Assembly: GCF_004768545.1 (NCBI RefSeq)
Contig: NZ_CP038634.1
Span: 1,798,001 to 1,862,000, forward strand
Direction of reading: 5' to 3'
DNA length: 64,000 nt
Origin: Cupriavidus oxalaticus
GTDB taxonomy: Bacteria; Pseudomonadota; Gammaproteobacteria; Burkholderiales; Burkholderiaceae
Below, in pieces: positions 51,260 to 59,400 of this stretch; position 1 is the stretch's first letter, and each line of letters begins with the position of its first letter. The notes below the pieces were generated by a model, which had not been told where the DNA came from, did no database searches, and worked only from the letters and a program-made list of their open reading frames with translations. The position numbers and the translations under genes were made by a program.

Positions 51260-52501
51260 ATGCACGACACCCAGGCATCCGCAGCAACGGCTTTCACGCC
51301 GCTGCGCATCGGTCCGCTCACGCTGCGCAACCGCTTCATCAAGGCGGGCGCCAATGAAGGCATGACGCCGCACGGCTTGCCGACGCAGGCGCTGGTCGGG
51401 CACCACCGCGATCTCGCCGCCGGCGGCGTGGGCATGACCACGGTGGCCTACGCCGCCGTGGCCGACGACGGACTGACCTTCGCGCACCAGCTCAGCATGC
51501 GCCCGGAGCAGGTGCCATACCTGCGCGTACTGACCGACGCAGTGCATCGCGAAGGCGCGGCGGCCTGCCTGCAGATCACGCATGCAGGGTCGTTCACCAC
51601 CATGCGCCACGGCGGCAGCCGCGCGCCGGGCAGCGCCTCATCCGGTCTCAATGCCTTCGGCATGATGCACGGCGTGTATTTCCAGCGCGCCATGCGCGAG
51701 GCGGACATGGCGCGCGTGGCCGGCCAGTTTGCCGCGGCGGCCAGGCTGGCGCGCGAAGCCGGCTTCGACGCGGTCGAGATCCATATGGGCCACGGCTACC
51801 TGCTCAACCAGTTCCTGTCGCCGCTGAGCAACCGGCGGCGCGACGCGTTCGGCGGCAGCGTGGAGAACCGCACCCGCTTCCCGGCCGCGGTGCTGCGGCA
51901 GGTCAAGGATGCCGTCGGCAACGGACTGGCCGTCTGCTGCAAGCTCAGCGTCAGCGACGGCGTGCCGGGCGGCAACCAGCCCGCGGACTCCGCCGTGACC
52001 GCGCGCATGCTGGAGGCGGAAGGGGCCGACCTGCTGACGCTCAGCGGCGGCCGCAACGTGGAAAGCCCGTGGGTGCTGTTCGGCAGCCCGATGCCTACGG
52101 CGCAGATGAAGGCCGCGGCCCCGACCGCGCTGGCGCGCTTCGGCATCACCATGCTGGAGCGCAGCACGCCGCGCGACCTGGCGTTCCGCGAGCTGTATTT
52201 CATCGAGGCGTCGCGCGTGGTGCGGCAGGCGGTGCACATGCCGCTGGCTTATGTCGGCGGCGTCAAGTCGCTCGACAACGTGGCGCAGCTGATGGCGGAA
52301 AGATTCGACTGCATCGCGCTGGCACGCGCGCTGATCCACGATCCCGCGCTGGTCGCCAACTGGCGCAGCGGCGCGGTGCGGCGCTCGGCCTGCGACAGCT
52401 GCAATGGCTGCGTGGCCAGGATCTACGATCCCGCCGGCGTCAGCTGCGTGCATGGCCCGGGCAACGATCCGGCGCTGACGCGCCTGGTCGCACTGCAGTA
52501 G
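51260..52501 (+). CDS. Old-yellow-enzyme-family NADH:flavin oxidoreductase (BaiCD/BaiH-like)
   Basis: A 413-residue FMN TIM-barrel enoate reductase: L-R-I-G-P-L-T-L-R-N-R-F near 16-27, Q-I-T-H-A-G-S near 99, E-I-H-M-G-H-G-Y-L-L-N-Q-F-L-S-P near 174-189, N-R-R-D-A-F-G-G-S near 194. The C-terminus keeps a cysteine motif, C-D-S-C-N-G-C and a later Cys, as in the Fe-S-bearing 2,4-dienoyl-CoA reductase and BaiCD/BaiH group, but lacks their second (FAD) domain. It could reduce a ring double bond. GCGGAGAGACAGC precedes the ATG. Its TAG stop is part of the next operator. Confidence 0.83.
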   Translation: MHDTQASAATAFTPLRIGPLTLRNRFIKAGANEGMTPHGLPTQALVGHHRDLAAGGVGMTTVAYAAVADDGLTFAHQLSMRPEQVPYLRVLTDAVHREGAAACLQITHAGSFTTMRHGGSRAPGSASSGLNAFGMMHGVYFQRAMREADMARVAGQFAAAARLAREAGFDAVEIHMGHGYLLNQFLSPLSNRRRDAFGGSVENRTRFPAAVLRQVKDAVGNGLAVCCKLSVSDGVPGGNQPADSAVTARMLEAEGADLLTLSGGRNVESPWVLFGSPMPTAQMKAAAPTALARFGITMLERSTPRDLAFRELYFIEASRVVRQAVHMPLAYVGGVKSLDNVAQLMAERFDCIALARALIHDPALVANWRSGAVRRSACDSCNGCVARIYDPAGVSCVHGPGNDPALTRLVALQ

Positions 52502-52514
52502 TCCGATGGGACGA
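52499..52514 (+). promoter_or_regulatory. Predicted operator of kshA-hsdA, TAGTCC-GATG-GGACGA
   Basis: Perfect match in both half-sites, followed by TGAG. TATCTT at 52537-52542 starts 30.5 bp from the centre. It overlaps the stop codon of the upstream reductase gene and precedes kshA (52573) by 58 bp. Confidence 0.7.
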
Positions 52515-52572
52515 TGAGGCAGCGGCCGGAGGCTCTTATCTTGAAGTTCCCACGGGATTTCAAGGAGACACC

Positions 52573-53658
52573 ATGAGCCAAACCGGCATCAGCGGCTACA
52601 AGATCGAATCACGCCCGCCCGAGGCCCGCTACGCGCGCGGCTGGCACTGCCTCGGCCTGGCCGACGCCTATCGCGACGGCAAGCCGCACACACTCGATAT
52701 CTTTGGCAGGCGCCTGGCGGCGTTCGCCGACTCTACCGGCGCCATCCGCGTGATCGACGGCTTCTGCCCGCACATGGGCGCGGACCTCAGCACCGGCACA
52801 GTGCAGGGCGACAACCTGGTATGCCCGTTCCACGGCTGGCAGTGGGGCGGCGACGGCGGCTGCAAGTCGATCCCTTATTGCAAACGCGTGCCGCCCAAGG
52901 CGCGCGTCGGCGCGTGGCAGACCTGCGAGCAGAACCGGCTGCTGTTCATCTGGCACGATCCAGAGGGCCGTCCGGCGCCGCCGGAGGTGGCGATTCCGCG
53001 CATCGAGGCCTGCTTCTCGCCGGAGTGGTCGGAATGGGCCATGGACGAGATGGTGATCCGCACCAACTGCCGGGAGCTGGTAGACAATATCTCCGACATG
53101 GCGCATTTCGGCACCGTACACGGGTCGCCGGTCGACTATTTCGCCAATCTGTTCGAAGACCACAAGGCCACACAGCTGATGATCGGGCGCAGTGCCCGGC
53201 TGTCGGGCGATGCGCAGCTGACGGCGTTGTCGACTTACTTCGGTCCGGCGTACCACATCACCGACATGAGCGGCCGCATGGGCGACCAGGAGATCCACTC
53301 CGTCCTGCTCAACTGCCATGTGCCGATCGACCTGAACAGCTTCGTGCTGCGCTACGGCGTGCTGGTGAAGAAGATTCCGGGGCTGAGCGACGAGCAGAAC
53401 CGCGCCATGGCGCAAGCCTACGTCGAGCAGGCGCGCCAGGCCTTCTATGAGGACGTGGCCATCTGGGACAGCAAGATCCGCATCGACAACCCGCTGCTGT
53501 GCGAAGGCGACGGGCCGATCTACCAGATGCGTGACTGGTACCAGCAGTTCTACACCGACATCGAGCAGGTGCGGCCGTCCAGCGTGGCGCGCCGCGTGAT
53601 CGAGCTGAACCCGGGCAATATCGTGCCGCCGGCCCTGCGGCACGTGTTCGAGGACTGA
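52573..53658 (+). CDS. kshA: 3-ketosteroid 9-alpha-hydroxylase oxygenase component, KshA-like
   Basis: A 361-residue Rieske non-haem iron oxygenase. The Rieske ligands are C65-x-H67 and C84-x2-H87 (F-C-P-H-M-G-A-D; V-C-P-F-H-G-W-Q-W). The mononuclear iron site is H178 and H183 in N-I-S-D-M-A-H-F-G-T-V-H and probably D294 in F-Y-E-D-V-A-I-W. The D-P-E-G-R-P, L-L-C-E-G-D-G-P-I and W-Y-Q-Q-F-Y runs match KshA of Rhodococcus and Mycobacterium. With KshB it hydroxylates C9, which with delta1-dehydrogenation splits ring B. CAAGGAGACACC precedes the ATG. It is expressed with hsdA, from its own operator. Confidence 0.9.
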   Translation: MSQTGISGYKIESRPPEARYARGWHCLGLADAYRDGKPHTLDIFGRRLAAFADSTGAIRVIDGFCPHMGADLSTGTVQGDNLVCPFHGWQWGGDGGCKSIPYCKRVPPKARVGAWQTCEQNRLLFIWHDPEGRPAPPEVAIPRIEACFSPEWSEWAMDEMVIRTNCRELVDNISDMAHFGTVHGSPVDYFANLFEDHKATQLMIGRSARLSGDAQLTALSTYFGPAYHITDMSGRMGDQEIHSVLLNCHVPIDLNSFVLRYGVLVKKIPGLSDEQNRAMAQAYVEQARQAFYEDVAIWDSKIRIDNPLLCEGDGPIYQMRDWYQQFYTDIEQVRPSSVARRVIELNPGNIVPPALRHVFED

Positions 53659-53660
53659 CC

Positions 53661-54452
53661 ATGAAAACCGCAGTCATTACCGGTGCCGCGTCCGGCATGG
53701 GCGCGGCCGTGCGGGCGCGCATGCTGGCCGACGGTTGCCGGGTCATCGGCGTCGACCTGCGCGACGCGGACATTCTTGCCGATCTTTCCACCGGGCCAGG
53801 CCGCGCTGCGGCGATCGATGCTGTGCTGTCGCATTCGGACGGCCGCATCGACCAGTTGATCTGCTGCGCCGGCCTGGGCCCGCATGTCGATCCTGCAACA
53901 CTGGTGGCGTCGGTCAACTACTTCGGCGTGGTGGCGTTGCTGGATGGCTTGTTCGATGCGCTGCGCCACGGGCGGGATCCGTGCGCCGTGGTGGTGTCTT
54001 CCAGTTCCGCCACGCTGCAGTGCTGGGAGGGCAGCCCTTTGCGCGATGCCTACCTCGCCGTCGATGAGGCCGGCGTGCGTGCCTTGCTCGAAGCTGCCGC
54101 GGCGGCGGAAGCGACGCGGGACCAGGCTGGCTATATCGCCTATGCCAGCTCCAAGCATGCGGTGACGGCAGCTGCGCGGCAACGTGCCGGAGCCTGGGGG
54201 CAGGCGGGTGTTCGCCTCAACGTGGTGGCGCCGGGTGCGGTGGAAACACCGCTGCTGCAGGCGGGGTTGAAGGATCCGCGCTACGGCGATGCCATACGCG
54301 ATTTCCTGCCACCGCTGGGTCGCCGTGCGCAGCCTGAGGAGGTGGCTGGTCTGATTACTTTCCTTTGCGGGCCGCAGGCAGGCTATATGCATGGCAACGT
54401 GGTGTTCATCGACGGCGGCGTCGATGCCGCGCAGCGTCCGCTGACGTTCTGA
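53661..54452 (+). CDS. hsdA: 3-alpha-hydroxysteroid dehydrogenase/carbonyl reductase, HsdA-like
   Basis: A 263-residue SDR that resembles HsdA of Comamonas testosteroni over its full length: T-G-A-A-S-G-M-G near residues 7-14, G-V-D-L-R-D-A-D-I-L-A-D-L-S-T (HsdA: G-I-D-I-R-D-A-E-V-I-A-D-L-S-T), L-I-C-C-A-G-L-G-P, S-V-N-Y-F-G-V, Y-A-S-S-K, and E-T-P-L-L-Q-A-G-L-K-D-P-R-Y-G. HsdA interconverts 3-alpha-hydroxy and 3-keto steroids, including bile acids, at the entry of the pathway. It starts 2 bp after kshA and ends before a hairpin. Confidence 0.9.
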   Translation: MKTAVITGAASGMGAAVRARMLADGCRVIGVDLRDADILADLSTGPGRAAAIDAVLSHSDGRIDQLICCAGLGPHVDPATLVASVNYFGVVALLDGLFDALRHGRDPCAVVVSSSSATLQCWEGSPLRDAYLAVDEAGVRALLEAAAAAEATRDQAGYIAYASSKHAVTAAARQRAGAWGQAGVRLNVVAPGAVETPLLQAGLKDPRYGDAIRDFLPPLGRRAQPEEVAGLITFLCGPQAGYMHGNVVFIDGGVDAAQRPLTF

Positions 54453-54458
54453 AGCGGT

Positions 54459-54480
54459 GGCGGCATGTGCCAATGCCGCC
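54459..54480. terminator. Terminator-like hairpin after hsdA
   Basis: Perfect 8-bp stem (GGCGGCAT at 54459-54466 with ATGCCGCC at 54473-54480), 6-base loop, followed by TGGTTTG. It lies between hsdA and the converging TpsB gene and marks the end of the steroid island. Confidence 0.55.
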
Positions 54481-54530
54481 TGGTTTGCCCTCGCGACACG
54501 GCCGGAAAGCCTTGCCGTGGCATAGGGGGA

Positions 54531-56261
54531 TCAGAACTCGAGCCCGACCTGGGCGGCGACGTTGTGCGATTTGGTGCGGAACAGTTCCGGCTTCTTGACG
54601 GGCCAGCCAAGCGTCACTTCGTAAGTCAGCGCCGCATCGTGGCACATGGCCCAGCGCCCGCGCGCCCCGATCACCGCGCCGATCAGTGTCTGGCCCACCA
54701 GGAACTGCGCGGAGGGACCGCCTACGTGACCGGCGTCAAAGCCGACGAACGCCTCCTGACGGGCGTTGCCGAGTTGCCAGGCGAGGTCGTTGCGCCAAGT
54801 GATGCCGTTTTCGGCCGCCAGGGTGAGTTGCTCATCGAAGCCGCGCACCGAATAGCGGTTGCCGATGGTGTAATAGTCGGATGGCAGGATGCGTGTGCGC
54901 GCGTACTGCATGCGGACATTGGTCTGGTAACGCAGGTGCTGGCCAGCCACCTGGAGCGGCACCATCAGACCGGCATTCGCCAGCACGATCTCCGATTTGC
55001 CAGCCCAGGACGGATCGCCGAGGACGAAGCCCGGCGCCTTCGAGTGCGCCGGCAGCGATCTGCGCCACGCCGCGCCAATGTCGAACACATTGGCGCCGAA
55101 GAACTGGCGGTGTGCTGCGCCGAACTCCAGGCCGACGAAGTCGCGGTGCTGCACGGCGAGGTCGATGCCGTCCAGCGTGCTGCTCGCTGTCTTGCGGAAA
55201 ACCTTGCCGTACAGGCTGGTCTTGCCCGAGGCATTGCGGAATGGCACATAGCCCAGGCCCGCCTCGATCTGCGTGCTGCGCCCGCCGTAGACGATATCGC
55301 CCTCGAAGCCCGCTACGGTCTGGTGGTATTTCGACTGGTTGGCATCGACGAATGCGTTCCAGTAGCCAAACGGAATGCTGTAGTTGATGGCCGACGAGCG
55401 CGTGCCGGCGGCGCCGTTGCCGACGTCGGCATTGGTGTTGCCCGAGATCGTCAGGCTGTCATACAGGAACAGCGGCGAATCTACGGTCAGCGTGCCGCCC
55501 ATCTGGTACTTGCCGGTGGACTCCAGGCCGCCGTTGTCGCCTGTCACCAGCGCATGCCAGCGCTTGCCCGTGCCGGGCTTGACGACCAGATCGGTGTCGC
55601 CTGGATTGTCACCGGGCACGAGGTCGATGCCGGCATCGGCCTGGCCCTGCAGGCGGCGCATGTTCTCCATGCCCTGGTCGAGGTCGCGCTGGTTGACCAG
55701 TCCGCCGGGACCAGTCGGCAGGGCCGTGCGCCACCAGCCGGGCGTGCCGTCGGCCTTGACGCCGGTGATGCGCCCGGCCACCACGCGCAGGCGCAACGTG
55801 CCGCTGGCGAGGTTTTGTTCGGGGATCAGCACGCGCGTGGTCACATAGCCCAGGGCGACGAGGCGTGCGGCGAAGTATTGCTGAATAGTCTCCAATCCCT
55901 TGCCGCCGACGCATTGGCCGGGCAGGATGCCGGCCTCGGCGCGCAGCCATTCGAAGTCTTCGGCGCCTTCCCATTCCGCGGTCAGAATCGGGAAGCACGG
56001 CGCCTCGGTGGGCAGGATCAGCTGCCCGGTTACGGTGGGTGTCTCGGGCGCGGGCGTCAATACGTCGGGACGGGCCAGGGCGCGTTCACGCGCGGCCCCC
56101 TGCTGTTGTTCCTGGCGGCGCTCGATGGCGTCGTTCGGAGTGACGGCCGGGAAGAACGGCAATGCCTGGGCAACCGCCAGCGAGGGGAACGACAGGAGGA
56201 ACGGGACAAATGGAGAGGTAGCGCGCGCCTTGTGACGCGCGTTCTTGGTCTTGGGAAGCAT
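54531..56261 (-). CDS. Two-partner secretion transporter (ShlB/FhaC/CdiB family)
   Basis: A 576-residue outer-membrane protein that would secrete the adjacent TpsA/CdiA-like protein. It has an N-terminal signal sequence ending near A-V-A-Q-A (about residue 32), two POTRA domains (about 75-230), then a 16-strand beta-barrel with the conserved loop-6 motif V-R-G-F (Y-S-V-R-G-F-D-E-Q) and a C-terminal aromatic residue (G-L-E-F) as outer-membrane signal. The ribosome site before the ATG is weak, so it may depend on transcription and coupling from the genes before it. The order adhesin - small ORF - transporter is that of Burkholderia-type CDI (bcpAIOB) loci rather than the E. coli order. Confidence 0.88.
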   Translation of the reverse strand: MLPKTKNARHKARATSPFVPFLLSFPSLAVAQALPFFPAVTPNDAIERRQEQQQGAARERALARPDVLTPAPETPTVTGQLILPTEAPCFPILTAEWEGAEDFEWLRAEAGILPGQCVGGKGLETIQQYFAARLVALGYVTTRVLIPEQNLASGTLRLRVVAGRITGVKADGTPGWWRTALPTGPGGLVNQRDLDQGMENMRRLQGQADAGIDLVPGDNPGDTDLVVKPGTGKRWHALVTGDNGGLESTGKYQMGGTLTVDSPLFLYDSLTISGNTNADVGNGAAGTRSSAINYSIPFGYWNAFVDANQSKYHQTVAGFEGDIVYGGRSTQIEAGLGYVPFRNASGKTSLYGKVFRKTASSTLDGIDLAVQHRDFVGLEFGAAHRQFFGANVFDIGAAWRRSLPAHSKAPGFVLGDPSWAGKSEIVLANAGLMVPLQVAGQHLRYQTNVRMQYARTRILPSDYYTIGNRYSVRGFDEQLTLAAENGITWRNDLAWQLGNARQEAFVGFDAGHVGGPSAQFLVGQTLIGAVIGARGRWAMCHDAALTYEVTLGWPVKKPELFRTKSHNVAAQVGLEF

Positions 56262-56308
56262 GAATTAAAATGCCAGAAACATCAAACGGGCTTGCACAAC
56301 CTGTAACG

Positions 56309-56443
56309 CTATGCAATCCATTTTTCGTAGGCGAAATAGAGAATCACGCCGAAGACGAATGCAAGGAATAGGACGTAGGAGATCTTTTCCGATCGACTCA
56401 TCTTCTTCCATTGATCCGGTGTTGGGCCACCGCCGATTGCCAT
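56309..56443 (-). CDS. Small inner-membrane protein, candidate CDI immunity protein (44 aa)
   Basis: A 44-residue protein with a polar N-terminus (G-G-G-P-T-P-D-Q-W-K-K-M-S-R-S-E-K) and a single C-terminal membrane helix (Y-V-L-F-L-A-F-V-F-G-V-I-L-Y-F-A). AAAGGAAAAAAC precedes the ATG at 56443, 11 bp after the stop of the adhesin gene; a longer frame to 56494 lies inside that gene. No family is recognised. Position between the CdiA-like and TpsB genes, small size and lower GC content than the surroundings fit an immunity protein against a membrane-acting toxin, or an accessory (BcpO-like) protein. Confidence 0.65.
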   Translation of the reverse strand: MAIGGGPTPDQWKKMSRSEKISYVLFLAFVFGVILYFAYEKWIA

Positions 56444-56454
56444 AGTTTTTTCCT

Positions 56455-59400
56455 TTACCTTGAATTCTCTTTTGTCGGTGAGGAATGACCCCATGGCATT
56501 AAGCCAAAGCTGATCCTTCCTGGTGACGCAACGCCAAACTCAATTGCCGTGGCACCGCCGTACGCGTGCGTAATCGCGGCATAACCATTGACGCGGAAAG
56601 GTGTTGGAATAGAAATGAAGGCTTGGTTTCCGTCGCCATTTATGAACGAATTGGTATCATTCCCATTGTTTGCCCCGAATATCCAGCCAAAGCTCATTGC
56701 TCCACCAAGTGAAAATGAAACTGCGGATGGATTTGTCAGGACCACCCCCGTGGAAAGATACTTCGTGCCGTCATGAAGATTCATCGCTCCGCCGACGGTG
56801 CCCGACAATGCTCCTCCGCTGACTGTTACGTAGTCGGGTAGCAAGCCACGGCCACCGGTACCTCCGATGCCAGCGGCACATTCCGCAGTGATACATCCGC
56901 TAGCAGCAGGGGTAAACAGGTTCTGCGGAGAAGTTGATGTCGATGCAGTTGACTGACCGAGGGTATCCGTACTCCAGTTGTAGGGCGACATTTCTCCCCC
57001 GGTCTTCCCCTGAATATAGGCGGCAAGCCCGGGATCAACGTTGGACTGAACCTGCTGAACCAAATAGCGGCCATTTCCGTTTTCGTCCTGACCCACCTCC
57101 CATTTTGCGCCCATGTCGCTGACACCGTTGGGGTTGTTCTTACCATCGACAACCATGCCGCTCGTCACATTCTCGCCACGCAGGGAGTTGCCACCCGCGC
57201 GCATCGCGTTCTCGATCTGCTCTGTCGTGTACTTTCCGCCGCTGTCTTTTGCCAGCTTGATCGCCAATGCTCGTTCGTCATTGCCGAGCTGGCGGTTGAA
57301 GCGATCCGTAGTGGACGCCGTAGCCGCGCCGGAGCCGCCGCCGAGAACCGCACCAATACTGCCTGCAGCAATATTGGCTGCAAGGTTACCAATCGCTTGA
57401 TCAAGTTCGCTGCTGCCGGTGCTAACTGCGCTATTGGCGGCGTTAGCCAACTGGCTTAAATTGCCGCCGGCCAAGGATGCCGCGCCCGCGCCAGCCGCTC
57501 CGGCCAACGCATTGCCTCCACCCAGGCCGGCGACGAGTGCACCGCCCGCGCTGTGGAGTGCAGCGCGATACTCACCCCCTTCCTTCCAGCCGTCGATATC
57601 GGACTGGGCTGCCGCCATGGCCGCCTGGTTTTCGGCGCTCGGATCCTGGCGATACGCCTCCGCAGCAGCCTTGTACCGTTCTTCCGCCGCCGCCTGCTTA
57701 GCATTGGCAACCTGACCTACCGTCTTCGCTATTGCCTCGCCCGCCGCCAGCGCCGCAGCCATCGTGTCCGCCTGCTTGTCGAGCACGTTCTTCAGGTCGG
57801 GATTCTTTTCCACCGTAGTGTTCGTGGCGGCGGTGTCGCGCTTGAGGCTCGACAAGTCCTGCTTCTGATGCGCCTCGTCTCGGATCGCGATGGTGCCATC
57901 CGCAATGGCGCTGAGCGCCACGCCGTCCTGGCTGCCGCTCTCATGCTGCGGGATCATCGGGCTGATGCCGCCGGTGTTCCTGCCCGAGGTCTGGCCGCTG
58001 TTCTTCTCGCTGTTCTGTGGGCCAGCGGTAATGCCACCCGAAACGCCGAACGAGGTTGCGCTGTAGTCGGAGTGGCTCCGGATATCGCTGAAGCTGAGCG
58101 TGCCGGTGTCGAGCTGGTTCTTGTCCTTGCCGGCGGCGCTGGCGATCACCGCGCCCTTGAGGTCAGTATTGCCCTCCACCCGGATGTCGAAGCCGCCTTC
58201 TCCTGCGTAGATGCCCGATTGCTCGCTCACGTTCGCGTAGTTGCCGCTGGCCTTGCCCTGGCTCGCGGAGCCGCTGGCCGAACCGCCGCCCTGGCTGATG
58301 CTGAAGCCGCCACCCGTGCTTTCCTGCCGGGCGCGCACCTTTTCGGTGTCCTGGCGGCTGGCAATGTTCAGGTTGCCGCCGACATCGCCCAGCACCTTGC
58401 CACCGCTCACCGTGGCGCCCAGGATATTGGTGTCGTTGCCCGACACCAAGGTGACGGACTCCTTGCCGGTCACATGGCTGTTGGCCTGCGTGGCGCCCTG
58501 GCTGTCGGCGTTGCCTCTGGCCGTCGAGGCCGAGGCCGAGGCGCCAAAGCCTGCGTTGTTCGGACCCATGCCGTAGGAGACACCGACGCTGGCGCTGCTC
58601 GACTTGTTGGTGCTGTGGCTCTCGTTCGTGTCCGTGGCCGACACGATGTTGATGTCATTCTTCACACCGAGCACCACCTTGTTGGCGTCGATGTTCGAGC
58701 TGATGATGTTCAGGTTGCCGGCCGTCCCGTTGCCATTGGCATCCACGCCCGTGGCAGTAAAGGCGGTCGTGCCGCCCGCTGACACGTTGGACCCATTGTG
58801 AAGGGTGCTGTCCTCGGTAAGGGTTTGCTTGCTCCGGCTATTGCCGAAAGACAGGGTAAGCGCGGCGCCGCCGGCAAGTCCATCCTTGGCGAGCGATGTG
58901 GCGGCGTCGTAGGCATCGCGCCCGGCGGCCATGCCCCACAGCGCCGAGGCGCGTCCGTCCTGGCTCTGGCTGGCCGAGATGACTTTGTTGCCCGCATTGA
59001 TCGCCGCGCCGATGGCGCCGCCCGACACGCCCAGCGTGAAGCCGCTTTGCTTGACCTCATGCGTCTCGTCATGGTGCTGGCGGTTCTGCGCGGCCTCGAT
59101 GGTCACGTCGGCGCCCACACCGGTGATGTCCTTGGCGGCGATCAGGTCGCTGCCAGTGAGCTTCAGCGTACTGCCCGCATTCATGTGCACGCTGCCACCC
59201 GTGGAGCCTACCAGGCTGCCCACTTGCTGCGTGCTGTTGTCGCTGACGGTGTCCTTCTGTTCGCGCTTGCCGTAGGAGAGGCCGGAACCGGTGGCGCCAA
59301 ATCCGGTCTTCTTCTCCTCCTTGAAGCTGTAGGACGAGGACGTGGTCTCTGCCGTGCCGATGGCGATATTGCGTCCGGCGTCGAGGGTCACGTCGTGCGT

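Noticed and set aside
48264..51287. A 1,007-codon open frame on the minus strand opposite the RND transporter
   Set aside because: It mirrors the codons of the transporter, is rich in His, Arg and Gln with no domain, and lacks a ribosome site; it is a shadow frame caused by high GC.
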